Part shown: in pieces, positions 54,335 through 63,900 of the stretch
Layout: each line of letters starts with the position of its first letter
Position numbering within the stretch: the first letter of the stretch is position 1
DNA from: Pusillimonas sp. TS35
GTDB taxonomy: Bacteria; Pseudomonadota; Gammaproteobacteria; Burkholderiales; Burkholderiaceae_B
NCBI RefSeq assembly: GCF_009857885.1
Contig: NZ_WWER01000008.1
Location: forward strand, 1 to 64,000
Length of the DNA stretch: 64,000 nucleotides
Direction of reading: 5' to 3'
Notes under the pieces: model-generated
What the model was told of the DNA's origin: nothing
Databases searched by the model: none
Seen by the model: the letters and a program-made list of their open reading frames with translations, nothing else
Position numbers and translations under genes: made by a program

Positions 54335-54385
54335 CCTGAGATACCCGCCGTCCTGAGATACCCTGCTTCCTGAGATACCCACGGT
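54335..54385 (+). repeat. Three tandem 17-bp repeats
   Basis: CCTGAGATACCC occurs at 54335, 54352 and 54369, exactly 17 bases apart, with the remaining five bases of each unit diverged. It lies between the ArsR gene and the rhodanese gene. The regular spacing suggests protein binding on related DNA faces or recent tandem duplication. Confidence 0.8.
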
Positions 54386-54424
54386 CGTGCGATATTTTTC
54401 GCTAGCTGTTTCTTTTTCGATTAT

Positions 54425-54440
54425 ATTAGATTAAACTAAT
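54425..54440 (+). promoter_or_regulatory. Candidate operator of the YgaV-like repressor
   Basis: ATTAG-N6-CTAAT is an inverted repeat in an AT-rich island, about 110 bases before the rhodanese start. Such AT-rich palindromes are the usual targets of BigR-type repressors, but the match to any consensus was not verified. Confidence 0.45.
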
Positions 54441-54540
54441 GTAATTGGTTTAACTCGGTCTGTCTGTTATCACGACTGCGGTTTGGGTAGGTGGTGCCGC
54501 CACCCGCACACAAACGCACAATACGGGGCCGCGCAAAAGG

Positions 54541-55077
54541 ATGCATGCCATGAACGTGAACACACTTACACCTGAAGCCGCCCGTCAACGACTGGCCGCG
54601 GGCGCCATACTGGTCGATATCCGCAGCCGCGATGAATTCCTGCGCGAGCATATCCCGCAGGCGCGCAATCTACCCATGGAAGATTTGGCCCGCCAAGGGT
54701 TGGGCTCCACCGACGCCACTGCGGTCATTTTTCATTGCCGATCCGGGAACCGTACACGCCTTAACGCAGCAACGCTCGCATCACGGGCTGGCTGCGAGGC
54801 CTATGTACTCGAAGGCGGCCTGGACGCCTGGAAGAAGGCCGGCTTGCCTATCGAGCAGGACGCGTCCCAGCCGATGGAACTGCAACGCCAAGTGCAAATT
54901 GCCGCCGGCAGCCTGGCATTGGGCGGCACGGTGCTGGGTGTACTGGTGTCGCCATGGTTCCTGGCCGTGCCCGCCTTTGTCGGTGGGGGGCTGATTCTTG
55001 CGGGCTTGTCAGGCTTCTGCGGCATGGCGCGCCTGCTGATGAAGGCACCGTGGAACCGGCGCTCCCTGGCCCGATAA
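54541..55077 (+). CDS. Membrane-bound rhodanese, YgaP-like
   Basis: This 178-residue protein (from the ATG at 54541; ATG 54550 is equally possible) has an N-terminal rhodanese domain with active-site loop CRSGNRT near residue 66. A DUF2892-type membrane region with two hydrophobic segments follows (about 115-165). The architecture equals E. coli YgaP, an inner-membrane sulfurtransferase that handles persulfides. The regulator upstream is YgaV-like, so the pair forms a reactive-sulfur defence unit. Its own promoter region with the inverted repeat lies ahead. Confidence 0.88.
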   Translation: MHAMNVNTLTPEAARQRLAAGAILVDIRSRDEFLREHIPQARNLPMEDLARQGLGSTDATAVIFHCRSGNRTRLNAATLASRAGCEAYVLEGGLDAWKKAGLPIEQDASQPMELQRQVQIAAGSLALGGTVLGVLVSPWFLAVPAFVGGGLILAGLSGFCGMARLLMKAPWNRRSLAR

Positions 55078-55199
55078 ACCGTATAGCCGGATACGCGGCA
55101 TTTCGGCATATGGCCCGGTAAACGGTATACGACCGTGTAATCGGGCCCCATAAACGGCACACCGCCTCGTTAACGGTATATGGTGCAGTAAACGACATA
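55075..55199 (+). repeat. Cluster of five degenerate TAAACGGTATA repeats
   Basis: Copies begin at 55075, 55119, 55151, 55170 and 55189, each 11 bases with zero to three changes from TAAACGGTATA. The spacing is irregular at first (44, 32) and then regular (19, 19). The first copy overlaps the rhodanese stop codon. No known family is recognised. They may bind a regulator of the following acetate operon or be the trace of a tandem array. Confidence 0.6.
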
Positions 55200-55561
55200 C
55201 GGCTCGGCAGGAATGCCGGGCCGCGTCTGGTACGCCCCCGCCACAAGCGCGTTCCAAGTTCAGACGTTCGCCCGGTCGCGAACCTTCTCCCTTCTCCCAT
55301 CCCCGCGGTCATCGCCACCGCACGTCTCCGTACAAACCCGCACATTCAGCGTAAGCGCCCTAGGAGCCAGCTTCAGGCTTCGACCAAAGTCGCGTATGCA
55401 TCACTAGGGCACAGGTCTATATTTGTCTCGCCACCTCCAGTCGCACAGCGGCTCCGCGGTTTCCGCTTCCCTCCGAAACAGCGGCAGGCATATCCCGGCC
55501 ACAGCCCATGCCGGGGCACTGGCGGCAAGGCAGATAATCCCTATAAATCCGGAGACAGACC
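55200..55561 (+). promoter_or_regulatory. Upstream region of the acetate-uptake operon
   Basis: A non-coding stretch between the repeat cluster and the DUF485 gene. No clear -35/-10 or sigma-54 element was recognised. It presumably contains the target of the CrbR-type regulator encoded downstream. Confidence 0.3.
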
Positions 55562-55882
55562 ATGCCATCCAGCGACCACGACCGCGTCGTGCAAGCCGTA
55601 TTGCGCTTGCCCGAATACCAACGCTTGGTAAAAACACGCAACCGCGCCAGCCTCGGCTTTTTTCTTACTACGCTTGTCATCTATTCGGGGTTCATCCTCA
55701 CACTTGCCTTCGACCCCGGTCTCTTCGCTCGCCCCATCGCTCCAGGCATGAGCATCAGCACCGGCCTTGCCACCGGCACGCTGGTCACCATCAGCGCCGT
55801 CATCCTGGTTGCCGCCTACGTGCACCTTTCCAATAAAACCTTCGATCCGCTACTCGAAGCCATCGTAAGGAAAGCGAAATGA
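55562..55882 (+). CDS. DUF485 family membrane protein (YjcH-like)
   Basis: This 106-residue protein has two transmembrane helices (about 30-52 and 63-85) and the family signature [38 protein letters not shown]485 proteins are almost always encoded directly before acetate/solute:sodium permeases and are thought to be accessory membrane subunits. It overlaps actP by 4 bases. Confidence 0.92.
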   Translation: MPSSDHDRVVQAVLRLPEYQRLVKTRNRASLGFFLTTLVIYSGFILTLAFDPGLFARPIAPGMSISTGLATGTLVTISAVILVAAYVHLSNKTFDPLLEAIVRKAK

Positions 55883-57549
55883 TCCGCGCACGCTCTTTCC
55901 TGGCGGGTGCCGCGCTGCTGGCCGGCTTCTCGTCGCCCGCTTTCGCAGCCACCGGGCAGGCCAATTTCCCCGCCATCGTGATGTTCCTGGTCTTCATCGC
56001 AGGCACCATGGGTATTACATACTGGGCTGCGCGCCGCACACGCACCACGGCCGATTTCTACACAGCCGGCGGCGGCATCACGGGCTTTCAGAACGGCCTT
56101 GCCATTGCCGGCGATTATCTCTCGGCGGCGTCCTTCCTGGGCATCGCCGGCATGGTCTACGTCAGCGGCTTCGACGGCATGATCTACGCCATCGGCTTCC
56201 TGTTCGGCTGGCCAGTGGTAATGTTCCTCATTGCAGAGCGTCTGCGCAACCTGGGCCGCTACAACTTCGCCGACGTTACGTCATACCGCCTGCGGCAAAC
56301 GCCCATGCGTATCCTGGCCGCCAGCGCGTCCCTGCTCATCATCGCGTTGTACCTGATCGCGCAGATGGTGGGCGCCGGCAAGCTCATCGTGCTGCTGTTC
56401 GGCCTCAATTACAACGTGGCGGTCATCATCGTTGGTTCGCTGATGATGATCTACGTCACCTTCGGCGGGATGACAGCCACCACCTGGGTGCAGATCATCA
56501 AGGCCGTGCTCATGCTGTTCGGCGCCACACTCATGGCTTTCCTGGTGCTGGCGCTGTTCAAGTTCAGCCCCAATGAAATGCTGGCCGAAGCTGTACGGGT
56601 GCACCCCACTGGCGCCAACATTCTCGCGCCCGGCTCGCAAGTCAGCAGCAACCCGCTCAATGCGCTGTCACTAGGCATCGGCCTGGCCTTCGGCACCGCC
56701 GGGCTGCCACACATCCTGATGCGCTTCTTCACGGTCGCCAACGCCAAAGAAGCCCGCAAGTCCGTGATCTATGCCAGCAGCTTCATTGGCTACTTCTACC
56801 TGCTCACCTTCATCATCGGCTTCGGTGCGGTTGCTCTGCTGGTGCGCCACCCCGAGTACTTCCAGGCTGGCCCCGACGGCAAGATCGACTTGATTCACGG
56901 CCTGATCGGCGGCACCAACATGGTTGCAGTGCACCTATCCAATGCCGTGGGCGGCAGCCTGCTGCTGGGTTTCCTGGCTGCGGTGACCTTCGCCACCATT
57001 GTCGCCGTCGTGGCCGGCCTTGCCCTGGCGGGTGCGGCAGCCATCTCGCACGACTTGTACGCCAACGTGATTGCCCGGGGCCGCGCCACAGAGCGTGAAC
57101 AGATGCGCATCTCGCGGCTGTCCACGATCATGCTGGGCATTCTGGCCATCCTGCTGGGCATCCTGTTCGAGAACCAGAACGTGGCCTTTATGGTGGGCCT
57201 GGCCTTCGCCATCGCCGCCAGCGCCAACTTCCCGGTGCTTGTGCTGTCCATCTCCTGGCGGGGCTGCACCACGCGCGGCGCTACGATAGGCGGCTTCCTC
57301 GGCCTGGCCACGGCAACGCTGTGGGTGGTGCTGAGCAAAACGGTCTGGGTTGATGTGCTGGGCTTTTCAACACCTATCGTGCCCTTCCCAAATCCAGGCA
57401 TTTTCTCCATACCGCTGGCTTTCTTTGCCATCTGGCTGTTCTCGACGCTGGATCGCAGCAAGCAGGCCGAACGCGAGCGCCTGGCGTTCGATGCCCTGAC
57501 GGTGCGCAGCGAAACCGGCCTGGGCGCATCGGCCGCACTGCAGCACTGA
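55879..57549 (+). CDS. actP: Acetate permease (sodium:solute symporter)
   Basis: This 556-residue SSS-family transporter imports acetate and other short monocarboxylates. It starts with a signal-like first helix ([18 protein letters not shown]) followed by about 13 transmembrane segments. The motif [33 protein letters not shown] in TM1-2 and the substrate/cation-binding region around [12 protein letters not shown] are typical of ActP. Overlap with the DUF485 gene and acs downstream define an acetate uptake unit. Confidence 0.94.
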   Translation: MIRARSFLAGAALLAGFSSPAFAATGQANFPAIVMFLVFIAGTMGITYWAARRTRTTADFYTAGGGITGFQNGLAIAGDYLSAASFLGIAGMVYVSGFDGMIYAIGFLFGWPVVMFLIAERLRNLGRYNFADVTSYRLRQTPMRILAASASLLIIALYLIAQMVGAGKLIVLLFGLNYNVAVIIVGSLMMIYVTFGGMTATTWVQIIKAVLMLFGATLMAFLVLALFKFSPNEMLAEAVRVHPTGANILAPGSQVSSNPLNALSLGIGLAFGTAGLPHILMRFFTVANAKEARKSVIYASSFIGYFYLLTFIIGFGAVALLVRHPEYFQAGPDGKIDLIHGLIGGTNMVAVHLSNAVGGSLLLGFLAAVTFATIVAVVAGLALAGAAAISHDLYANVIARGRATEREQMRISRLSTIMLGILAILLGILFENQNVAFMVGLAFAIAASANFPVLVLSISWRGCTTRGATIGGFLGLATATLWVVLSKTVWVDVLGFSTPIVPFPNPGIFSIPLAFFAIWLFSTLDRSKQAERERLAFDALTVRSETGLGASAALQH

Positions 57550-57565
57550 TCGCGCAAAAACCGAT

Positions 57566-57587
57566 GCCGCGGCGCTCCTGCCGCGGC
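57566..57587 (+). repeat. Hairpin in the actP-acs gap
   Basis: GCCGCGGC is repeated at 57566-57573 and 57580-57587 with a 6-base loop; since it is self-complementary it can form a hairpin. It may slow transcription or stabilise the message between the two genes. Confidence 0.4.
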
Positions 57588-57680
57588 TGTGGCACCGCGG
57601 CCTGCTGACCATTCGAACGCCAACCGCCGCACACCGCCAACGCACTGATACACCGCACAGTCACAGGAGACATTCTCACC

Positions 57681-59642
57681 ATGACAACCACACAGATCGA
57701 CGACCGCTACCCCGTTCCCGCAGGCTACGCAAGCCCCGACACCCTGGACCGCCAAGCTTATGAGCAGTTGTACCAGGCATCGCTGGATGATCCCGAGGCG
57801 TTCTGGAAACAGGCCGCAGAACGGCTGACCTGGTATCGCGCACCCACCGAGATTCGCGACGTCAGCTTTGACCCCGATGACTTCCGCATCCGCTGGTACG
57901 CCGACGGCGAACTGAACGTTAGCGTCAATTGCCTGGACCGCCACCTGGAAACCCGCGGCGACAAGGCCGCTATTGTGTGGGAGGCCGACAGCCCCGAAGC
58001 GCCGCCGCGCACCCTCAGCTACCGCGCGCTGCACCAGCGCGTCTGCAAGCTGGGCAACGCTTTGCGCATGGCGGGCGTTGGCAAGGGCGACCGCGTCAGC
58101 ATTTACCTGCCCATGGTGCCCGAGGCCGCTGTAGCCCTGCTGGCCTGCGCGCGCATCGGCGCCGTGCACAACGTGGTATTCGGCGGCTTCTCGCCCACCT
58201 CGCTGGCCGACCGCATCCGCGACTGCGGTGCCAAGGTTGTCATCACGGCTGACGAGGGCCTGCGCGGGGGGCGCCCTGTGCCGCTCAAGGCGAATGTCGA
58301 CGCCGCGCTCCAACTGCCCGGCACAGACTGCGTGGAAACCGTCTTCGTGCTGCCACACACCGGCGCCGCGATCGACATGAAGACAGGGCGCGACCTGTGG
58401 CTGGACAAAGCCATGGAAAGCCAGCCTGAAACGTGCGAGCCCGAGCGCATGAATGCCGAAGACCCACTGTTCATTCTCTACACCTCGGGCAGCACAGGCA
58501 AGCCCAAGGGCGTCGTGCACACGACAGGCGGCTATCTGGTGTATGCCAGCCATACGCATCAAGCCATCTTCGATCTGCGTGAGAACGACGTTTTCTGGTG
58601 CACCGCCGATGTGGGCTGGATTACCGGCCACACCTATATTGTGTATGGCCCGCTGGCCAACGGCGCCACTACCGTCATTTTTGAAGGGGTGCCCAGCTAC
58701 CCCGACGCCTCGCGCTTCTGGCGCGTGGTCGACCGCCATCAGGTCACCATCTTCTACACCGCCCCCACGGCCATCCGCGCGCTGATGCGCGAGGGAGATG
58801 GCCCGGTGCACGCCACGTCGCGCGCGTCACTGCGCCTGTTGGGCACCGTGGGTGAACCCATCAACCCCGAAGCCTGGCGCTGGTACCACGATGTGGTCGG
58901 TGAAGGCCGGCTGCCCATTGTCGACACCTGGTGGCAAACAGAAACCGGCGGCATTCTAATCGCGCCGCTGCCGGGCGCTATCGACACCAAACCGGGTTCG
59001 GCAACCGTGCCCTTCTTCGGTGTGCGTCCGGCACTGGTCGATGCCGACGGCCGGATGATCGAGGGTGAGGGCCAAGGCAACCTAGTTATCACCGACTCCT
59101 GGCCAGGGCAGGCGCGCACCATTTACGGAGATCATGCGCGCTTCATTGACACCTACTTCCGCACCTACCCCGGCGCCTACTTCACGGGCGACGGCTGCCG
59201 CCGCGACGAGGACGGTTATTACTGGATCACCGGGCGTGTGGACGATGTGATCAACGTCAGCGGCCACCGCATTGGCACCGCAGAGCTCGAAAGCGCGCTG
59301 GTGTCGCACCCCAAGGTGGCCGAAGCCGCCGCTGTCGGGTTTGCGCACGACCTCAAGGGCCAGGGTATTTATGTGTATGTGACCCTGGTGGCCGGCGTGC
59401 AGCCGAGTGAAGACTTGCGCAAGGACCTACTGGCGCATATCCGCAAAGAAATCGGGCCCATCGCCACGCCCGACCACCTTCAGTGGGCGCCGGCCCTGCC
59501 CAAGACGCGGTCAGGCAAGATCATGCGACGTATTTTGCGTAAAATCGCCGAAAACCAGCCCGAGCAACTGGGCGACATCAGTACATTGGCCGATCCGGCC
59601 GTAGTCGAGCAGTTGCTGCAGGAACGCCACGTGTTTTCATGA
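57681..59642 (+). CDS. acs: Acetyl-CoA synthetase
   Basis: This 653-residue AMP-forming enzyme activates acetate to acetyl-CoA. Family landmarks are the P-loop-like [88 protein letters not shown] and the C-terminal [14 protein letters not shown], whose lysine is the usual acetylation switch. A CAGGAGAC ribosome-binding site precedes the ATG. It lies 131 bases after actP and 15 bases before the response-regulator gene. Confidence 0.98.
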   Translation: MTTTQIDDRYPVPAGYASPDTLDRQAYEQLYQASLDDPEAFWKQAAERLTWYRAPTEIRDVSFDPDDFRIRWYADGELNVSVNCLDRHLETRGDKAAIVWEADSPEAPPRTLSYRALHQRVCKLGNALRMAGVGKGDRVSIYLPMVPEAAVALLACARIGAVHNVVFGGFSPTSLADRIRDCGAKVVITADEGLRGGRPVPLKANVDAALQLPGTDCVETVFVLPHTGAAIDMKTGRDLWLDKAMESQPETCEPERMNAEDPLFILYTSGSTGKPKGVVHTTGGYLVYASHTHQAIFDLRENDVFWCTADVGWITGHTYIVYGPLANGATTVIFEGVPSYPDASRFWRVVDRHQVTIFYTAPTAIRALMREGDGPVHATSRASLRLLGTVGEPINPEAWRWYHDVVGEGRLPIVDTWWQTETGGILIAPLPGAIDTKPGSATVPFFGVRPALVDADGRMIEGEGQGNLVITDSWPGQARTIYGDHARFIDTYFRTYPGAYFTGDGCRRDEDGYYWITGRVDDVINVSGHRIGTAELESALVSHPKVAEAAAVGFAHDLKGQGIYVYVTLVAGVQPSEDLRKDLLAHIRKEIGPIATPDHLQWAPALPKTRSGKIMRRILRKIAENQPEQLGDISTLADPAVVEQLLQERHVFS

Positions 59643-59657
59643 GACTTACAGCGGCCG

Positions 59658-60320
59658 ATGACTGAACTGCTGATTGCCGACGACCACCCTCTGTTTCGCG
59701 AAGCGCTGCGCGGGGTGGTCTCGCGCACGTTTGCGCAGGCCGTGATCCACGAAGCCGACGCGTTTCACCGTTTGTCTGACCTGGTCGAAGCGCATCCCGG
59801 CGCCGATCTGCTGCTGCTCGATCTCGATATGCCCGGCGCGCGCGGGTTCAGTGCGCTTGTACATCTGCGAGCCCACCATCCCGAGCTTCCCATCGTTATC
59901 ATCTCGGCACACGAAGAGCCGGTCATCATGCGTCGCGCCATGGACCACGGCGCCATGGGCTTCATCCCCAAATCGTGCGACGCTGGCGTATTAGGCCAAG
60001 CACTGCAGCAAATTCTGGACGGCAACACCTGGACGCCTTCGGGCATCGACGCTGCATCATGCCCGGGTGCGGATGCCGACGAACTGGCCGCGGCAGGCCG
60101 CCTGCGCGAGCTGACACCGCAGCAGTTCCGTGTGCTCCAGATGGTCTGCGCGGGCCAGCTCAACAAGCAGATCGCCTACGACCTCAATCTTTCCGAAGCC
60201 ACTATCAAGGCCCATATGACGCAAATCATGCGCAAGTTGGGCGCCTCCAATCGCACCCAGGCTGTGCTGATCGCCTCGCGGCTGGGCGTACCAGACGAAC
60301 CGCCGCTGCGCAAGGCCTGA
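59658..60320 (+). CDS. crbR: LuxR-type response regulator, CrbR-like
   Basis: This 220-residue regulator has a receiver domain (residues 1-120; phosphoacceptor Asp55 in LLLLDLDMPG, acidic pair DDH at 8-10, conserved Lys in FIPKSC) and a LuxR helix-turn-helix (about 150-205, LTPQQFRVLQMVCAGQLNKQIAYDLNLSEATIKAHMTQIMRKL). Its position 15 bases behind acs, convergent with the hybrid SSF-kinase gene, matches the CrbS/CrbR systems that activate acs and actP in Vibrio and Pseudomonas. It probably controls this acetate unit. Confidence 0.88.
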   Translation: MTELLIADDHPLFREALRGVVSRTFAQAVIHEADAFHRLSDLVEAHPGADLLLLDLDMPGARGFSALVHLRAHHPELPIVIISAHEEPVIMRRAMDHGAMGFIPKSCDAGVLGQALQQILDGNTWTPSGIDAASCPGADADELAAAGRLRELTPQQFRVLQMVCAGQLNKQIAYDLNLSEATIKAHMTQIMRKLGASNRTQAVLIASRLGVPDEPPLRKA

Positions 60321-60401
60321 ACGCCCGCGGCCGACACACCGCAATGCCGCGGCCGCACCGGCCCCATCCACACCACCAGGGGCATCCGCCCTCCCCTCTC
60401 G

Positions 60402-63400
60402 TCAAGACGGCAGCGCCGGCGCGTGAGCGCTCAAGTAGGCCCGCAGCGACGCGGGGCGCAGCGGCTTGGTAAGCACCCTATATCCGCGGGCAAGGGCAGC
60501 CTGCTTGAGGCTGTCGCTGCCATCGGCGGTCAATAGCGCACCTGCCGCACGCGGTGAATGCTCGCGCAACGCATCGAGCGCATCCAGGCCATCCAGCCGG
60601 TCATGCAAGTGATAATCGACCAGCAGCACGTGCGGTGCTGCGGGCATGGCGGCCAGCGCATCATCCACCGTGGCGGCGCACAGTGTTTCGACGCCCCAGC
60701 GCGATAACAGTGTGCGCATACCTGCCAGGATGTCCGGGTCGTTATCCACACACAGTACCCGCATGCCCTGCAGCGCGGGCCCCGCGGCCTGTTCGCGCTG
60801 CGCCGGCGCTGCCATGACGGCCGGTGGCTCAGCGCGCGGCACCGAGATCGCAAACATGCTGCCTCGCCCCACTACCGAGCGCGCGCTCAACGCATGCCCC
60901 AACAGCGAAGAAATCCGCTGACAAATCGACAACCCGAGGCCCAGGCCACGGCCATCCCAATCGAAGGGTTGCTCGTAGCGTTGAAACTCCTCATAAATCT
61001 GTCGCAGATGGTTGGACGGGATGCCAGGCCCCGTATCCCAGACCTGCAACACAACGTGGTCGCCCCGGACACGCGCGGCCAGGACAATACGCCCGGAACG
61101 GGTGTAACGCAACGCATTGGCCAAGAAGTTCTGCACCACACGCCCCAGCAGACGCTGATCGCTATACACATAGAGTGGACGCGCATGCAGCCGCAGCACC
61201 AGACCTCGGCCCAGCGCCATGGGCATGTATTGCTCAACGAGTTGGCGCAGCAGCACGCCGGCGTCAAATACCGTCAGCGACGGTTGCAGCGCGCCGCCGT
61301 CCAGCCGCGACACATCCAGCAAGCCGTCCAGCAGTTCCTCTGCCGCACGCAACGACGTATCGACGCGCTCGGCCAGATGTGGATACTCAGTAGGGTCGGT
61401 GGACTCGCGCAGCGCGGACGCAAACAGGCGGGCGGCATTGATAGGCTGCAGCACATCGTGGCTGATGGCAGTGAGAAAGCGCGAGCGCGATGCCTGCGCC
61501 ATCTCAGCCTCATGGGTGCGATCGGCCACACGCTGCTCCAGCGTTTCGTTGACATCGCGCAGCGCCTGCTCCACACGCTTGTATTCCGTGACGTCGCTGT
61601 AGCTGGTGACGTAGCCGCCGCCTGGCAACGGATGGCCGCGCAGGGCAATGACCTGCCCGGTACCCAGCGTGCGCTCTGAAATATATGGCGTGCCCGCACG
61701 CATGTGATTCAAGCGCTTGTCGATTTCATGCTCTACGTCCACCCGCCCCACGTGGCCGAGTTCGCCACGCTCAGCGTTGAAGCGGATCAAGTCGGCCACC
61801 GGCCTGCCGACATAGAGCATATCAACCGGGTACTGGAACAACTTCCAATAGCGACTGTTCCAGGCGGTCAGACGCATTTGCGCATCCACGACACTCACAC
61901 CCTGGTCAATGTTCTCGAGTGTGGCCAATAGAATATCGCGATTGAAACGCAAGGCTTGCCCCGCCTCATCGAGCACAGCCGCAACCGCTGCCACCTCGAT
62001 GCCAGACCCTTCCAACGCACGCGCCAACAGCAGGCGGGCTGAGGCCGCCCCCACCGCCCCAGCCAGCAGCAGTTCGGTAAACCTGACCCATTCCGTGTCA
62101 GCGCGCGCATCGGCGCTCAACGCATGGCCCTGCTCTGCAGCGCGCTCTTCAAATGCCTGCTGGGCGGTGCGCTCACCAACGACGCGGCTTGCCAGTGCGA
62201 GCAGATCGGCTACCCGCACACTGCCGCGCCATTGACCTGCCTCCATGCTCCGCCTCGCGGCGTAGGGTTCGAGAAACGGTTCGGCGCGCAAGCGCTCGCC
62301 CAAGCTCGGGCGCCAACGCGCCGACACCAGCATCATGGCCGCCGTGTTCAGAGACAATGACCAGAACGTGCCATGTGTGATGGGATCCCAGCCCTCCGCT
62401 CCGAACAACTGCCGCGGCCGGAGCCACGACAGCCCGAACAGCCCGTGCTCCAGCCACGTATGATCCAGCCAGCCGGCTTCGGTAAAGGTAGGCAGCAGCA
62501 ACGTGTAAACCCAAACTGCAAAGCCGATCATTAGGCCGGCTTCGACGCCTTGCCTACTCGCGCCACGCCAATACAGGCCGCCAATCAGGCCCGGGCCAAA
62601 CTGTGCCATGGCGGCAAATGCCATCAACCCGAACGACGCCAGTGCCTCATCGCCCGAAATAGCCCGGTTGTAGCCATATGCCAATGCCGCAAGACTAATG
62701 ATCGCTCCTCGCCGTATCCACAGTACGGTCGAGGCCACGTCACCGTGCAACGCCTTGCCGCCCCGCCGGCGCAGTAATACCGGCATGACGAGATCGTTGC
62801 TTGCCATGGTGGCCAGTGCCACGCTGGCAATGATGACCATGCCGGTCGCCGCAGAAAAACCGCCGATATAGGCGATCACGGCCACCGCTGTCTGGTTCTG
62901 CATCAACGGCAGCGCCAGCACGAAGCTGTCGGGCGCCACCTCGCCATGCGTGCCGAACAGCGCAACCCCTGCACTGGCAATAGGCAGCACCATCACGCAG
63001 ACAATAAGCAGGTAACCGCCGAACAGCCAGCGCGCGCGGCGGATGTCGCTGACATTGGCGCACTCGACGACAGCTACATGAAACTGCCGCGGAAGACAGA
63101 CCATGGCCGCGAACGCCAGCAACGTCTGGCCCACGAACCCTACCGGCGGAGTGTTTTCGATCAACGCCTGCGTAGCCCGTACGACGCCGCCGCCAAGGTC
63201 ATCGAGCCAACTCGCGGCAAACAGCCCCACCACCACCAAGGCCAGTAGCTTGACCAGTGATTCGAACGCCACCGCCAGCATCAGACCGGGCCGGTGCTCG
63301 GTGGCGTCGACCTGCCGGGTGCCAAACAGAATCGAAAACAACGCCATGACCGCCGCAACATAAAAGGCGGGGTCGCCCACGATGCTGGACGCCTGCGTGG

Positions 63401-63842
63401 TACCGCCCAGCACGCCCAGGCTGATGGCCACCGCCTTGTACTGCAGGGCAAGATAGGGGATGGCGGCAATGATCGCCATCACTGACACCAGCGCCGCCAG
63501 CCGCTGCGAACGGCCATAGCGCGCGGAGATGAAATCGGAGATGGAAACAGTATTCTGGCTCTGGGCGACCAGTGCAAGGCGTTCGAGAATACGCCAACCA
63601 AAAACAAGCAACAGCAGCGGCCCCAGATAAATGGGCAGGTAGCCGATGCCTTGGCGCGCCGCCGAGCCGACAGCGCCGTAGAATGTCCAGGACGAGCAGT
63701 ACACCGCCAGCGCCAGGCTGTAGACGGCCGGCCGCAGCCATGTGCGCTGCGGATAAAGTGGATATTTGTCTCCCGCCCAGGCCACGGCGAACAATAATGC
63801 CGCATAACCCAGAGACACCACCACCAGCCACACTGGCAGCAT
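60402..63842 (-). CDS. crbS: Hybrid sensor kinase with SSF transporter domain, CrbS-like
   Basis: This 1146-residue protein starts with a sodium:solute-symporter-like membrane domain of about 12-13 helices (residues 1-520). A PAS domain (about 635-740, TLENIDQGVSVVDAQMRLTAWNSRYWKLFQYP) and a short coiled coil follow. The kinase domain has the phospho-His in FLTAISHDVLQPINAARLFA and an ATPase domain with DTGPGIPSNHLRQIYEEFQRYE. A C-terminal receiver carries the acceptor Asp in HVLLVDYHLHD. It may sense an acetate-related solute through the transporter part and signal to the LuxR regulator next to it. Confidence 0.92.
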   Translation of the reverse strand: MLPVWLVVVSLGYAALLFAVAWAGDKYPLYPQRTWLRPAVYSLALAVYCSSWTFYGAVGSAARQGIGYLPIYLGPLLLLVFGWRILERLALVAQSQNTVSISDFISARYGRSQRLAALVSVMAIIAAIPYLALQYKAVAISLGVLGGTTQASSIVGDPAFYVAAVMALFSILFGTRQVDATEHRPGLMLAVAFESLVKLLALVVVGLFAASWLDDLGGGVVRATQALIENTPPVGFVGQTLLAFAAMVCLPRQFHVAVVECANVSDIRRARWLFGGYLLIVCVMVLPIASAGVALFGTHGEVAPDSFVLALPLMQNQTAVAVIAYIGGFSAATGMVIIASVALATMASNDLVMPVLLRRRGGKALHGDVASTVLWIRRGAIISLAALAYGYNRAISGDEALASFGLMAFAAMAQFGPGLIGGLYWRGASRQGVEAGLMIGFAVWVYTLLLPTFTEAGWLDHTWLEHGLFGLSWLRPRQLFGAEGWDPITHGTFWSLSLNTAAMMLVSARWRPSLGERLRAEPFLEPYAARRSMEAGQWRGSVRVADLLALASRVVGERTAQQAFEERAAEQGHALSADARADTEWVRFTELLLAGAVGAASARLLLARALEGSGIEVAAVAAVLDEAGQALRFNRDILLATLENIDQGVSVVDAQMRLTAWNSRYWKLFQYPVDMLYVGRPVADLIRFNAERGELGHVGRVDVEHEIDKRLNHMRAGTPYISERTLGTGQVIALRGHPLPGGGYVTSYSDVTEYKRVEQALRDVNETLEQRVADRTHEAEMAQASRSRFLTAISHDVLQPINAARLFASALRESTDPTEYPHLAERVDTSLRAAEELLDGLLDVSRLDGGALQPSLTVFDAGVLLRQLVEQYMPMALGRGLVLRLHARPLYVYSDQRLLGRVVQNFLANALRYTRSGRIVLAARVRGDHVVLQVWDTGPGIPSNHLRQIYEEFQRYEQPFDWDGRGLGLGLSICQRISSLLGHALSARSVVGRGSMFAISVPRAEPPAVMAAPAQREQAAGPALQGMRVLCVDNDPDILAGMRTLLSRWGVETLCAATVDDALAAMPAAPHVLLVDYHLHDRLDGLDALDALREHSPRAAGALLTADGSDSLKQAALARGYRVLTKPLRPASLRAYLSAHAPALPS

Positions 63843-63900
63843 CGTTGCTCCCCCTTGTTCTTTGCCGAATCGTCGTTATCTGATTTCCGTGTATTGTCCG

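Noticed and set aside
56895-58811. A 638-codon open frame on the minus strand opposite actP and acs
   Set aside because: It spans two firmly identified genes and their gap, has no domain pattern, and shows composition expected of reversed GC-rich coding sequence.
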